Assembly (NCBI GenBank): GCA_964036045.1
Contig: OZ038384.1
Coordinates: 99,674,871 to 99,738,870 of the forward strand
Length of the DNA: 64,000 nucleotides
Reading direction: 5' to 3'
Source: Eutreptiella sp. 'Long Island Sound 2002'
Taxonomy: Eukaryota; Euglenozoa; Euglenophyceae; Eutreptiales; Eutreptiaceae
The position numbers were made by a program, and so were the translations under genes. Shown here in pieces: positions 45,741 to 56,584 of the stretch. Numbering within the stretch: position 1 is the stretch's first letter; every line of letters starts with the position of its first letter. The notes under the pieces were generated by a model. That model did no database searches and was not told the origin of the DNA. It saw only the letters and a list, made by a program, of their open reading frames with translations.

Positions 45741-47063
45741 GTGTTTGGACGGGCCCTTTGCCTGGTCCGTTGTGGATCCGGCCCGCGGGAGAGGAGGGTG
45801 AGGTGGAAGGACGGGTCCAGGCGTGGTGCCGCCCCTTTCGCTGTTGCAGGCGGGTTGCGGGTGTCCGGGAGGCGTGGCCCCCGCCCGGGGGATGTAGGAG
45901 GAAGTCGTTGGGCTTTCGTTCGTGCTCGACACCACTGGCTGCTAGGGCTAGCCCCCACTCTTCGGGTATCTGTTGCACGTGTCGGGCAGGTTGATGTCGT
46001 TCCCATCGGTGTGTCCGACCGACCGGTGTCGCTGGGGTGTGTTGCGCAGCCGTGCGCCGTTGGGTTGTACAAGGGGTCCTTTTGGGCGGGGTTGGCTCGC
46101 CCGGGGTCGTCGTGGTTTATGGCCGAGTGCGCAGTCGTTCACGTTACGTCCATCGGCCGGCCCCCCGGAGGGAGGAGGCGTCCCCGCAGCCGTCGTGTCG
46201 TCCCCTCCCTTGCGCATGGCCGGCGCGGGACTCGTGTCGCGCGTGTGTGGCTGTGCGCCGCTGCTGCAGGTCCTGTGGCCGGGTGCAGCTCAGGGTCCTG
46301 GGGGTTTCGCACGCGTCGCACAAGGGCGCTGCGGAGGGTACTGAAGATTTCGTGCACAAGTTCTGTGTGTGCCGTCCGGGCCCCTGTCTCAGTGCGGATG
46401 GCGGGCTGCCGTCGTTTGCCCAGCGCCAGCGCCCGGATCAGGTGGATCGGGGTGCTCGACAACACTCCCGGGGTCATCAGCTTGGCCGTGGGCCCCGTGT
46501 GTACGGCTGGCCCCTTTGCCCGGACCCTTGTGGATCCGTTACGCGGGAGAGAAGGGTCAGGTGGGATGACGTGTCCGGGTGTGGCGCTGCCCCCTTTTCC
46601 TGTTGCAGGCGGGTCGCGGGGGTCCGGGAAGTGCCGCCCCAGTCCGTGGGGTGTGGGAGGAGGTCGTTGGGGCTTCATTCGTGTCGGACACCATGGGCTG
46701 CTAAGGCTAGCCTCTATTCCTTGGGTGTCCGTTGCACGTGCCGGGTAGGTGACGCCTTCCCCGCTGGTGTGCCCGGTCGACGGGCGTTGCTGGAGTGTGT
46801 TGCGCAGCCACGCGTTGTTTGGTTGTACGAGGGAGTCTTTTTGGGCGAGGTCGCCTCGCCCGGGGTCGTCGTGGTTCCTGGCCGACTCCGCAGCCTGTAG
46901 CGTGACGTTCATCGTCCGGCCCTCCGGCGGGAGGAGGCGATCCCGCGTCTGCCGTGTCGTCTCTCCCCTTGCGCATGGCCGGCGCGGGACTCGTGCCGCG
47001 CGTGTGCGGTTGCGCTTCGCCGCTGGAGGTGCCGTGGCCAGCTGTGGCTCAGGGCCCTGGGGG
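45741..47063 (-). repeat. ~750-bp tandem duplication containing copies of a Ulp1-like gene's 3' end
   Basis: GGCCCCTTTGCCCGGACC-type blocks recur at about 45760 and 46508 (period ~748). On the minus strand the 46139-47098 frame contains IRALALG..RQPAIRTET and LVH.IFS.LRSALVRRV. These are also encoded at 49800-49960 in the Ulp1-like pseudogene. The conserved peptide with diverged DNA indicates that the segment was once coding and was then duplicated. Confidence 0.6.
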
Positions 47064-47068
47064 GTTAC
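47064..47068 (+). other. Target-site duplication GTTAC (left)
   Basis: GTTAC here and at 49803-49807 flank the 2.7-kb LTR element exactly. Confidence 0.8.
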
Positions 47069-47294
47069 TGTAGCGTAACACGCAACGCACGGCACCAATC
47101 AGATCCGAACCGCTCTCCAACGAGTGATTAAACAAACAAGACATTTGGTGCCTAAAATCAGAGTGAGCATTTTAGAATAAAATATTATTACTCACAGTGA
47201 AATACTCGCATTGCACTCAACTGAGCATCGCATTTATAATCTACAGTGTGCACGCGCTCGCCTCAGAATGCCTGCAGTGCACTGGTCTGCTGCA
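47069..47294 (-). repeat. 3' LTR of the 2.7-kb element
   Basis: 226 bp, TGTAGCGTAACACGC to GGTCTGCTGCA on the plus strand. Seven mismatches against 49577-49802. Confidence 0.85.
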
Positions 47295-48949
47295 CGCCCC
47301 TCCCAAGTCGGTCCAAGGGGACCTGGGGCTGGCTGACACAGACAAACAGTGGCAGCCAGTGCACTGCACACCAAAACTGATGTACAAAAAAAATAGACAC
47401 TCAGAGAAACACGTCAACTTCTTAAACACCCCGGTGCCCAACGATGGCAAGCCACCTGGTGTCAGGGGCTTCCTGTGTCCCCTGTGTCTCATGGATCTAA
47501 TCACAGCCCAATGCCATAAAAAAATAAAAAATCCTGCACCAAAATTTACAAAACCCCTGCTCAGAAATTTGTCCATATAAAAGAAACAAAAGACATTCCA
47601 GAAAACACCCAAACAGGCATAGCAGCAAAAGCAACACAACAAAATCTGTTGTGGACTGACCCACAGGGTGCAGCAACCCTTAAGCTAATGTACAGGGTCT
47701 TCAAGGCACTTAATGTGCCATGCACTGAGCCTTAGTTAACTGCAGGGAGCCTTAGTTAACTTCTGAGCGTTGTGGTCTGGGGGCTGGTGCAGGGCGGCTG
47801 GGCATGGACTCCGTGTGCTCTGAGGGGGGAATTGGCCTGCCTTGGTGGCTTGATGGCCCCCCACACTGATCTGCAGACCTGCAGCAGAGAGAGAGACAAA
47901 GAAAAAGAAAAACTGCGGTAATAATATAATGCACGCATGCATGTACCAGAAACACTGCACACCCACTGTTGGGACGCAGGCCTGTCACCCACAGCAGGAC
48001 CGAGCAGCACACACCGCACCCCGATCCAGGCTCCACTACCTGCACTAGGCAACTCATGTACCTGACACGTACACAACTCCTTCTAAGGGAAACACGGTTC
48101 GAGGGGCAAACACCCACATACTGCCCAACCCGGCTGCTAGGCGCCAACCCTGGCCCTACCTCACAGCCCTGGCTGCTAGGCACGACCTCCTGGTCCCGGC
48201 CCAGCTCGTCGTGGCCTAGCCTGTGCAGGCAGCAAAATCACTGCCTACATGCCTGCACCCTGACCCTGTGCAGCTCCAGCACCCCACACCCAACAGCTAC
48301 ATGCCGCAGTCACTGTACAGCCAGAGGCTGTAAACGGCAAAAACTAAAACAAGGGTGCATATCAATGCAAACCCTGGAGCACAAAAACACTGCTCTCGGA
48401 CCGACAGTGGCCCTGCACACAAAAGTCGTGTTGACATGCAGCTCATTCTGAGCTAGATTCCGTCTCAGTCACAGAAATAACCATAACAGTCTCCTACCAC
48501 AAGTAAACAAATAGACGAAAGGAGACGCGCCAGCAGCTCCAGGAGCAGCGCAGGACGCGAAAAAGCACATATAGTGGCTAAATCAGGCCACAAATGAGTT
48601 AGATGCAAAAAATGACTTGCACACCAACGTCGCAAACAGCAGCAAAACCACCGCCAAAACTCCTAAGTGGCAGCATAGATACCAAAACAAACTGGGCACA
48701 CCGCAACGTCGCCTACACCAGCGACAGTCAGACACAGCTCAACTCCGCAACACTGTTACCAGGCAAGTGCAAAAACCGCACATGGCACAACCAAGGCAAG
48801 TGATAAACCGCGCAAGGGCGACAGGTGCAAGACGCTGTACGCAAAAAAGCCAGTACAGGCAGGTGAGGCAAATCCACCACAAACAACAAAGGAGAAAACA
48901 AAGAAGAAAAAAGATACACACAATGACATAACCTTGTTCAGTCTCCTTG

Positions 48950-49501
48950 TTAGTCAACCCGAGGGCGTCGTCGCTTCTCAGGTCCAGCAGCACTGCGGCG
49001 ACCCCTGCGACACTTTTTGGTACCAACGGGGCACACTGGCACTTGGTGAGTCGCAGATGTCCTGGAAGTGCAGTCCACGGCTGCAGGCGAGGCTGCCTCA
49101 TAATCGGTAACCTCCTTGGGCAGCTGCTGAACCTCCTGGACCACCAAGGCTCCTACCCTCTCAAGCACAAGCAGCGCAATAGCCGCACCAGCTGCAATGT
49201 CCAAAGGAGTGTCAGAATGGTTGAACAATACCACAGCGACGCCGCGTCGGTCTGTGCTGGCCGCGCTCACAGACACGTGATGCACTAATGCAAACCCTGG
49301 CAGGGCAAAGACACCCAGCCTGAACCCTGGCGGCGCAGATACAGCACAGTCAGTCCTGACCAGCGCTTTGCCGTGCGCCGGCACCACCAGGTCATACGCG
49401 CTGTGCAACGTGTAGTCCGACGCCCGTAGAGAACTTGTACCTGGCAGGACACCTGGCATGCTGAGTCGCTGCACCTGCAGCGCTGGCGTCGTGAACCTCA
49501 T
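48950..49501 (-). CDS. Degenerate dUTPase-like protein, 183 aa
   Basis: The trimeric dUTPase fold is recognisable. Motif 1 is SAYDLVVPAHGKALVRTD. A motif-2-like strand pair reads GVFALPGFALVHHVSV, where RSGLA is expected. Motif 3 is reduced to STDRRGVAVVLFNHSD, lacking the Asp-x-Asp-Tyr pattern. Motif 4 is like GAAIALLVLERV. The glycine-rich motif 5 is not seen; the C-terminus is instead basic (KKCRRGRRSAAGPEKRRRP). Family enzymes hydrolyse dUTP to dUMP, but loss of the catalytic Asp and Tyr makes activity here doubtful. The ATG lies 76 bases inside the 5' LTR, in the place where Gag normally sits. An overlapping frame (49101-48739) encodes hydrophobic segments and is probably incidental. Confidence 0.75.
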   Translation of the reverse strand: MRFTTPALQVQRLSMPGVLPGTSSLRASDYTLHSAYDLVVPAHGKALVRTDCAVSAPPGFRLGVFALPGFALVHHVSVSAASTDRRGVAVVLFNHSDTPLDIAAGAAIALLVLERVGALVVQEVQQLPKEVTDYEAASPAAVDCTSRTSATHQVPVCPVGTKKCRRGRRSAAGPEKRRRPRVD

Positions 49502-49576
49502 GTCTCGCGAAGTCGCCTACGTCGTGTCTCGTGTTTGGATGCACTCTCGAACATTGGGATTGTCGGATTGTTTAAT

Positions 49577-49802
49577 TGTAGCGTAACACGCAACGCAAGG
49601 CACCAATCAGATCCGAAATGCTCTCCAACGAGTGATTAAACAATCAAGACATTTGGTGCCAAAAATCAGAGTGAGCATTTTAGAATAAAATATTATTACT
49701 CACAATGAAATACTCGCATTGCACTCAACTGAGCATCGCATTTATAATCTACAGTGTGCACGCGCTTGCCTCAGAATGCCTGCAGTGCACTGGTCTGCTG
49801 CA
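49577..49802 (-). repeat. 5' LTR of the 2.7-kb element
   Basis: 226 bp, partner of 47069-47294; followed by the right GTTAC duplication (49803-49807). Confidence 0.85.
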
Positions 49803-52800
49803 GTTACCCACGCGTCGAACAAGGGCGCTGCGGAGGGCACTGAAGATGTCGTGCACCAGGGCCGCGTGCACCGCCTGAGCCTCCGTCTCAGTGCGGATGG
49901 CGGGCTGCAGTTGCTCGCCCAGTGCCAGCGCCCGGATCTGGTGGATCACGAAGACGGGGCACAGGTTGGTCGCAGTGGGGGATCTCTGCCGTCCGTTCCG
50001 GGATGGCCTCCAACTGCTGTCGGCCGTCGACGTAACACCTCCACGCCGCTGACCACGCCCTGGTGTGTGGCGAGCGGCGTCGCGCCCGACGCCAGAGGCA
50101 GTAGAGGGCATGCCCTGGGTGCCAGGTGCCTGCCGTCCCCTACACGACGGCCGTCAGGGGGTCCGGGGGTTGGCCCAGGAGCAGGGGGATGGGGCTGTCC
50201 GGCAGGTCCGTGGTCGCCAGGAGCATGGAGTCGACGGCCTCCAAACTCCAGTGGCCCCTCTGCGGGTGCGGGATGATCCGCACTTGGTAGTAGTGGCCAT
50301 TCTCCAACACGATCATGGCGATGGTGCCGGGGTCACGTTCGCGCCTTGGGGGCGCCGCGCCCGTCGTCTCCGGGTAGCATGCTGCCAGGCTTGTGAGGTT
50401 CTGCCCCCTGCTACGGGCCGTCCCGCTTTCCCATGCCACCAGGCCTGCGTGCGGCGGGATACGGAGGTTGTCGCGTCTCGGTGGCGGGGCGGCCCGCTCC
50501 TGGCCCCCGGTGCTGGGCGCGGGCCTGGGGTCCGTCGGCGGCGCTATGAGCATGTGTACCCAGCCCAGGTGTGGGACCCACACGCCCCCCTGGGCCGGTT
50601 GGTGGTTGTTGAACCACGAGATCCACGCTTCAACCAGGTCGTCGGAGACCTGTGCCCCGGGGTTGATGAGCGCCTGGAGCTGCCGCACGAAGATTTCGGT
50701 TGATGCGGCGTGTGGCAGGGGGACCGCGGCGAAGAGCCTGTTTGGGTCGACGTCACGGAGGTGTTCCGGGAGGGTTGCCACCAGCTTGCTCGAGGGCGTT
50801 GAAGCGTGGATGCCGTAGAGCGCCCTCAGTTCCGCGTCGTCGAAGGGACCCGCGCCCCTGTGCTGCGGCGGTTGGGGGGGTGGGGGGGGCATGGCCACCC
50901 GGTCCTGGTCCAGCGCTGCGCCAGCTGGGGAGGGGTGTCGTGAGGTGGTGCCAGAGTGTTCCCCAGGCACGTAGTCCGTGGAGGGTTCCTGTTGCTGGGG
51001 CATCGAGCAGGGCGTGGCGGCGGGCAGTGGGCCAGGGGACTCCTGGGGGCCGGAGGTCCCCGTCATTTCTGTGTCCGTCCTTGGGCCGCTCGCGTCTTGC
51101 CCCGGTTGCCGTGATGCGCCCTCCGTGGCTTGGCGGCCTCTGGGCAGCGGGGGGGGGCTGCCCCCCCGCTCCTTGCGTAGGGCTTCGGTCGGCCGCAGTT
51201 TCCTTGGTCGGATGTCCGTGGCGTATGGTCCTCCCGACAGTGCGTTGGCCGCTGACCTTGGAAGGGAGGCGGCGGACGAGCTAGATGCTTCGCCCGCCGC
51301 CTGGTGGGGGTCCGCGTGAAGCGCTGCCTGCCGTTCGCGTTCGACTGGCGTGAGGATGGTGGCGATGTGCGTTTGTTCGGTGCGGGGCCTCTTGGACCGG
51401 CGCCTCGGATCGGCGGTAGATGATGGTCGCCGGGCGTGGGGGTCGTAGGGGCCCCCGTGGTCCCTGTCCATATCCTCATGGAAGACGACTCGCCGCGCCG
51501 CGGGAGGCGGCATGCGGCTGCGGCGACAGGATCGGCCAGGGTTCCTTGTCTCTTGGCGTTGTTCCGGCCTGCCGCCTTGCACCTCCGAGGTGTGGGGACT
51601 GCCCAGGCTCCTCTGCGGGGCGAACATTCACAGGGCCTGCTGTATGTGCCAGAGGGGGAACCCCTCCCGGGTGGTGGACCCCGCGGGCGTTCCGGGGAGT
51701 TTCGGCGTGGCCTGAGGTGTGTCCTTGGTAGCCCGGTGATCCAGGGATTTCCCAGATACCATGGTCCTGCATGGCCGTACGGATGCGCAGGGCAGCACGC
51801 TGGTGCCACTGCCAGTGGAGTCCATTCATTTCATCCGGGCTGTAGGCCCCCATATGCGCCATGAGCCGGGTGGCCACATATAGCCATTGGCCGGGGTGGT
51901 CCATGGTGGCGGGGGGCGTGTGCCCCGTCCGTTGGCCAAACGTGACGTCCGCCATGGTGCGGGTTCCCTCTGCGAGGTGGCGGGACCGCAAGGAAAGCAA
52001 CCATCATATGCTGACAGCCAGGGCGAGCTGCTCTCCTGCGATAAGCCTGGAGACCCAGAGGCCCAGGTCTTGGGTTGCCGCTTGCTCCGCTTGTTCGCTG
52101 GGGTGGCTGGCGTTGCCTTCCAAGGGTGCGTAGTCCAGATGCCCCCGCCCCCAGGGCGGGGCGGTCCCCGGCGGCGGGCCGATAGGCTCGCTAGCGGTGT
52201 TGGTGGCCGCTTCCACGCGCGCACCCTCTCCTGGGGCGCCGCGCTCGTCCGCGGTCCGGTCCGCCGCGCATTTGCAGTCGCCTGCCCCTCACCCTCAGTG
52301 GTAACCTGCCCCAGGGCGGTGTAATCGCGTTGGAGGTGTGCTTGTCGTGATGCCGTGAGGGGTGTGTCTTCCGCCTGGTCGCGTCGCGGCTCCGGGTGGA
52401 CGCGTGGCGCCGCCGGTGCTGGGACCGCGTGGGGGTCATCCCTGCAGGACTCCATGAAGGCATCGAAAGAGTCGTTGTCGCGGTTGTGTCCGTCGGGCGA
52501 CGTTCCCCCTTCGGCCGTGCGCTGGGGCGTGTCGGGTGTGGCTTCCCGGGTCTCGGACCCCGCGCGGGTTTCCGATGGATCTCGCTGCGGCGCCCCCTCC
52601 GGCGTGCTTGCGTCTGCGCGAAGTGCCAGGTTCGCCAGGGGGGCGGCGCTCGCGCGATCTGCGGCTGAGGGTCGGTGGAGACCGTCCTCACACTCAGTGT
52701 CCTGAGTTGGTCCCTTAGGTTCCGCGTCAGGCTGGCCAGCGGCCAATGCCTCGTCGCTTCCTCGTGCCGCTTCGTGCGGCGGGTCGGTACTCTGCATTGA

Positions 52801-53950
52801 CGGCCGGCCCGCTCCCCCGCCAGGCTCGCCCATTTGTGTTGGCGTTGATGTCCGTTGTGGGGGCCCCCCGCATTGCTTCCGTGCCCACCGTGGGCTCCTC
52901 CCGCTGCGGTTGGGTCGGCGGTGCAGGCGGCTTGGCTTCATCGTTTGTCGGTTGCGGTGCCCCCCGGGCGTGGTCTTCCGCCACGAGCAGTGGCTCGGGT
53001 CGGCTCCCCGGGCCCGCGGGCTGTGGGGCGCACGCCGGGGCGGTGGTGCGTGCCGGATCCAGGCCGGGGCTCGGGCAGGGGGCTGGGCGACCGGGAGATG
53101 ACGGCTCTGCCGGTCGCGACGGCGGCCCGGTTGGTGGGGCGCCGGTCCGTCGCGCGTCATGGCCGGTAGGCCCCCCGTGCCGGACGTTACCGGAGCCTGG
53201 GGGGTTAGGCCCTCGGTGGGGCCGGGGGTGTGGGGGTGCACGGTGCCGGAGGGCCGGGCGGCGGTGGTGTCGGTCGGGGTAGCGGTGTGCGCCTGTGTCG
53301 GGGGGCCGTCAGGCGGCGTCTGTGCTGGGTCTGCAGCCGGCCGGTCAGGTGTGCCATGGTGTGGGCGGGGTTCCGGGTGGGCCTGTGTTGCTGCCGCTTG
53401 GCTGGCTGCCAGCCGCGGACCGTGCGCAGGCGTGACGGGTGGTGATAGGGGTTGCGGGCTTCCTGTGGGGCTCTGGGCCGGCTCCCTGTGTGAGTGTGCG
53501 GTGCCGGAGGGTTGCTCGGGCTGGGTGCCCACCGCCCCCGTATTCGTGGGGCTGGGTGTGGTTCCGCTCCCGGCAGGTGATGCCCGGTGTCCCCTGTCCC
53601 CTGTGGTCGTGTGGTGTTGTGTTGATTGTCGTTGCGCCGCCCGCTTGGACGCACGCTCTTGTCGGGGGCTCTGTGGCGTGCCGGCCCTAGATGGTGCCCG
53701 ATCGCCCGTAGTTCGCGTGGTGCTGGTGGCGTGCTGTTGGTGTGGTGCGGCGACGGGTGTGGGGGGGGCGGAGGTGGACGGGCTGGGGGACGTGGAGGAC
53801 GTTGCGGCCGACGTTCGGGCCCGTACATTCGTGGCCCTAGTTGCCGTCGTGGCGCGGGATCGGGGCGGAGGGTGGTGATGGTCGCGGTGGTTCTCCGGGG
53901 GGACTAGGATGAACCGTCGAGTCGGGTACCTCTGGCCATCATCCTGGCCA
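49803..53950 (-). pseudogene. Decayed mobile-element gene with Ulp1/C48-like cysteine protease end
   Basis: Reading on the minus strand, a long Thr/Pro/Arg/Ala-rich, probably disordered N-terminal region (about 54129-52200) is followed by a frame change near 52220 and a more ordered block (GQWLYVATRLMAHMGAYSP, then QRAALRIRTAM) with a TGA at 52004. The 51627-50140 frame has GVWVPHLGWVHMLIAPP and a His-Trp...Asp pair (HWSLEAVDSM, His 459 and Asp 466 of that piece). In another frame, LCPVFVIHQIRALALG supplies a candidate Cys. The order His, Asp, Cys matches Ulp1-type SUMO proteases, which several DNA transposons carry. Frame changes and stops indicate decay, although unrecognised introns are possible. 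The 2.7-kb LTR element interrupts its 3' side at 49802. Confidence 0.45.
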
Positions 53951-54133
53951 CTGCCGCATTGCCGTACGTGCCCGGTTGTGGCGGCGGGACGTGCGGCTGC
54001 TGGGCACGCTGTACCAGCGACCGGAGGCTGCGTGGAGGGGGGATGCCCCTCCACGTGAGGTAGGCCGCCATCACCCTCTCGGTCGCCCCCAGGGTCAGGG
54101 CCCCGCCGCGGTGGAAGAAATCCCCCCACTCCA

Positions 54134-54166
54134 GGTTAGGGTTAGGGTTAGGGTTATGGTTATGGG
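54134..54166 (+). repeat. Interstitial telomere-like array
   Basis: GGTTAGGGTTAGGGTTAGGG followed by two degenerate TTATGG units lies at the junction between the GC-rich Ulp1-like region and unrelated sequence to the right. Confidence 0.75.
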
Positions 54167-55630
54167 CGGTCTATAGACAACAAAAAAGTACCAGCTTTGA
54201 CGCCACGAAACGGCATGGTGCTTGCACTGTCAAAGGCGGCCCCAAATTTCTTTGGGCCCGAGGAAACGTGAACTTCAAAAGCGAGGTAGAAGCCCTTTTT
54301 TCCTTTACCTGGTGGATAGAGCGCGGCCTGAGACATTAGCACCGATAGTGAGTCCATATGAACGAGTATGAAGGGGCCATACAACTGGATAATGAACACG
54401 CAGCATCAGGTGCTTTCAACATTCGGGGGAACAAAGCCCAGCATATTTGAGGCTTTGCAAGCAAGGAGATACGAGGGTGCCGACCCCCCTTGGGATAAGG
54501 AGATATTTGTGTGGCGTTTGGCAACTACCACCCCCGAATTCACGTTCATGTCCCCTAAGATGAGGCGCCCGGGAGGTTCAAGCTCCCCTCTTGTAGTATG
54601 GAAGGGTCAAAGTGCCCTCTTGAAAAGGATCATCAATGTGAAGAACGGCCCTCGTGGCAAAGGGCCCTGGGTTCCTGACAGTAGCGCCGACCTGGGCAAT
54701 TTTGGCATCCTGAGGCCACTTCGGGACCCCATGGCTCCGAGACACCAGCGAATCAGGGGACGCCAGATTGCATAGAACGTCCAAGGGGTTCATAGGTGAA
54801 GGCTGTATTTTTTTGCCTCGCCCCTACCCCGGTGGCCCCCCACAAGGGGTCATGTATGGACATTTTCAGCCAAAGTAATTCTGGGCTGAAAACACCTCTT
54901 TCGAGGCATTTGGGGCAAGGCTCGGCCCTTTCAAACACTTCCATGCACTCGCAGTATATTAATGTCTTCGATTTGATGTCTCGTCCAGCTGCGAACCTTC
55001 GCATGGGATATCTACCTACTGCCCTCTTTATCCAAAACGCTGGCCCAATCGTCATGCTGGGCACAGTTTGCAATCCCTTGGTTAGTAGACAGTGATGAAG
55101 CTCATCAAACAACGCACCACACTGCCTCCGTGATGACTGTACAAACTGAGTATGTACTCGATTGGTCGGAGCCTTGGGTGGCCTGGGATTCTAGAGCCAT
55201 CGAGCATCCCAGGGCGGAAAGCGGATTATCCACCGTGGGCCTGCTACGTAGACAGAGTCCACGCTCACGGGTGATTCTGTGGCACTAAGCTGTAGAGATG
55301 GACACGCTTGGAGTTTTTGCCCTGGCGATTGCACCAAAAGCCACCACACATTGTCATTCAAAGTGCCATGCACCCAGACCGACCTCATAGCACAACTATG
55401 GTAGCGGTCGTCAAAAGTGAAGGAAAGATCTGCTCGTGGAGTCTAGAGCCCCAGAGCATCCCGCAGTGCAATGTGGATTATGCACAGTGGACCTGCTACC
55501 TGGACATCCTCCAACCTCACGGGCAACTCTCTGGCACTAAGATGCAAAGCTGGTCATTGCCTGATGGTGTGCCTTGGCCATTGGACCAAACGTGGTAAGG
55601 TCCACAGTATGATGGTATGGGCATGCATTG
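54167..55630. other. No supported gene
   Basis: Plus and minus frames of about 100-135 codons overlap here without recognisable domains. The text near 54860-54910 (ATTTTCAGCC, then GGGCTGAAAACACC) is a short imperfect palindrome. Confidence 0.3.
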
Positions 55631-56215
55631 TCATGGAGCCTGACAGCATGACTGTGACTTGCTAGGTGTCCTCTAGAGGTTCAAAAACCTCAAGCTGAAG
55701 CGATGGCCCACAAACCGTTTTTTTGTACAAATTTCACCGTTCCACTACGTAACTTTTAGGCTTTTTCAGGATGGCTGTTTTGAGTGATAGTCGGCAACCC
55801 AAGGCACCCCCCCAGGGCACCGTGGATGCATTATCATGGAGCCTGACAGCATGAGTGTGACCTCCTAGGTGTCCTCTAGAGGTTCATAAACCTCAAGCTG
55901 AAGAGATGGCCCACAAACCGTTTTTTTGTACAAATTTCACCGTTCCACTATGTAACTTTGGGGCTTTTTCAGGATGGCTGTTTTCAGTGATAGTCGGCAA
56001 CCCAAGGCACCCCCCCAGGGCAATGTGGATGCATTGTCATGGAGCCTGACAGCATGACTGTGACCTCCTAGGTGTCCTCTAGAGGTTCATAAACCTCAAG
56101 CTGAAGAGATGGCCCACAAACCGTTTTTTTGTACAAATTTCACCGTTCCACTACGTAACTTTTAGGCTTTTTCAGGATGGCTGTTTTCAGTGATAGTCGG
56201 CAACCCAAGGCAGTA
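55631..56215 (+). repeat. ~203-bp tandem repeat, three copies
   Basis: GAGCCTGACAGCATGA recurs at about 55636, 55839 and 56041, each followed by GTGTCCTCTAGAGGTTCA and AACCGTTTTTTTGTAC. The last copies end GATAGTCGGCAACCCAAGGCA. Confidence 0.8.
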
Positions 56216-56584
56216 CTTGGGTTCAGACTCAGTCAATCAGGGGTTGCAGATGTCCTGTTGCAACTGAAACAGGCATTGCATCATGGGTTTTGTCTTCCTG
56301 CAAGTGTGCCAGGTGGGGCAGGGTGTTATTTAGAAAATTGCAGGTTTCATTGGTTATCGCAGGGAAGGGTTGGAAAGATGTGTTCAAGCATTTTTGAGTG
56401 GGTTCAAAACTGTTGTAGGAATGTGCAAGATTGAAACGAGTGCTTTTCTAGGCAATTTTGGACTACCCACACACAGAGAGTTCATCGCAGAGGATCACAG
56501 GGACTATCTGAATGTTGTAAAGTAGGGTACTCAGCCACTTTGGCCAGAGTCCATGTGCACAGATTCATCTGCTCAGAGAACAGA

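Larger units (their letters stand above)
47069..49802 (-). mobile_element. 2.7-kb non-autonomous LTR element encoding a dUTPase-like protein
   Basis: Two 226-bp direct repeats (47069-47294 and 49577-49802) have TG...CA ends, differ at seven positions and are bracketed by the 5-bp duplication GTTAC. A purine-rich GGGAGGGGCG on the minus strand abuts the 47294 end, so the element reads on the minus strand with 5' LTR 49802-49577. The first ORF, starting 76 bases inside, is dUTPase-like. No Gag, RT or integrase is present, and the remaining ~1.65 kb (47295-48949) has no supported ORF. The element inserted into the decayed Ulp1-like gene. Confidence 0.85.

Noticed and set aside
48739-49101. Hydrophobic ORF overlapping the dUTPase-like gene
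   Set aside because: It overlaps a recognisable protein in another frame, and its hydrophobic runs can follow from local T-rich composition; no independent support.
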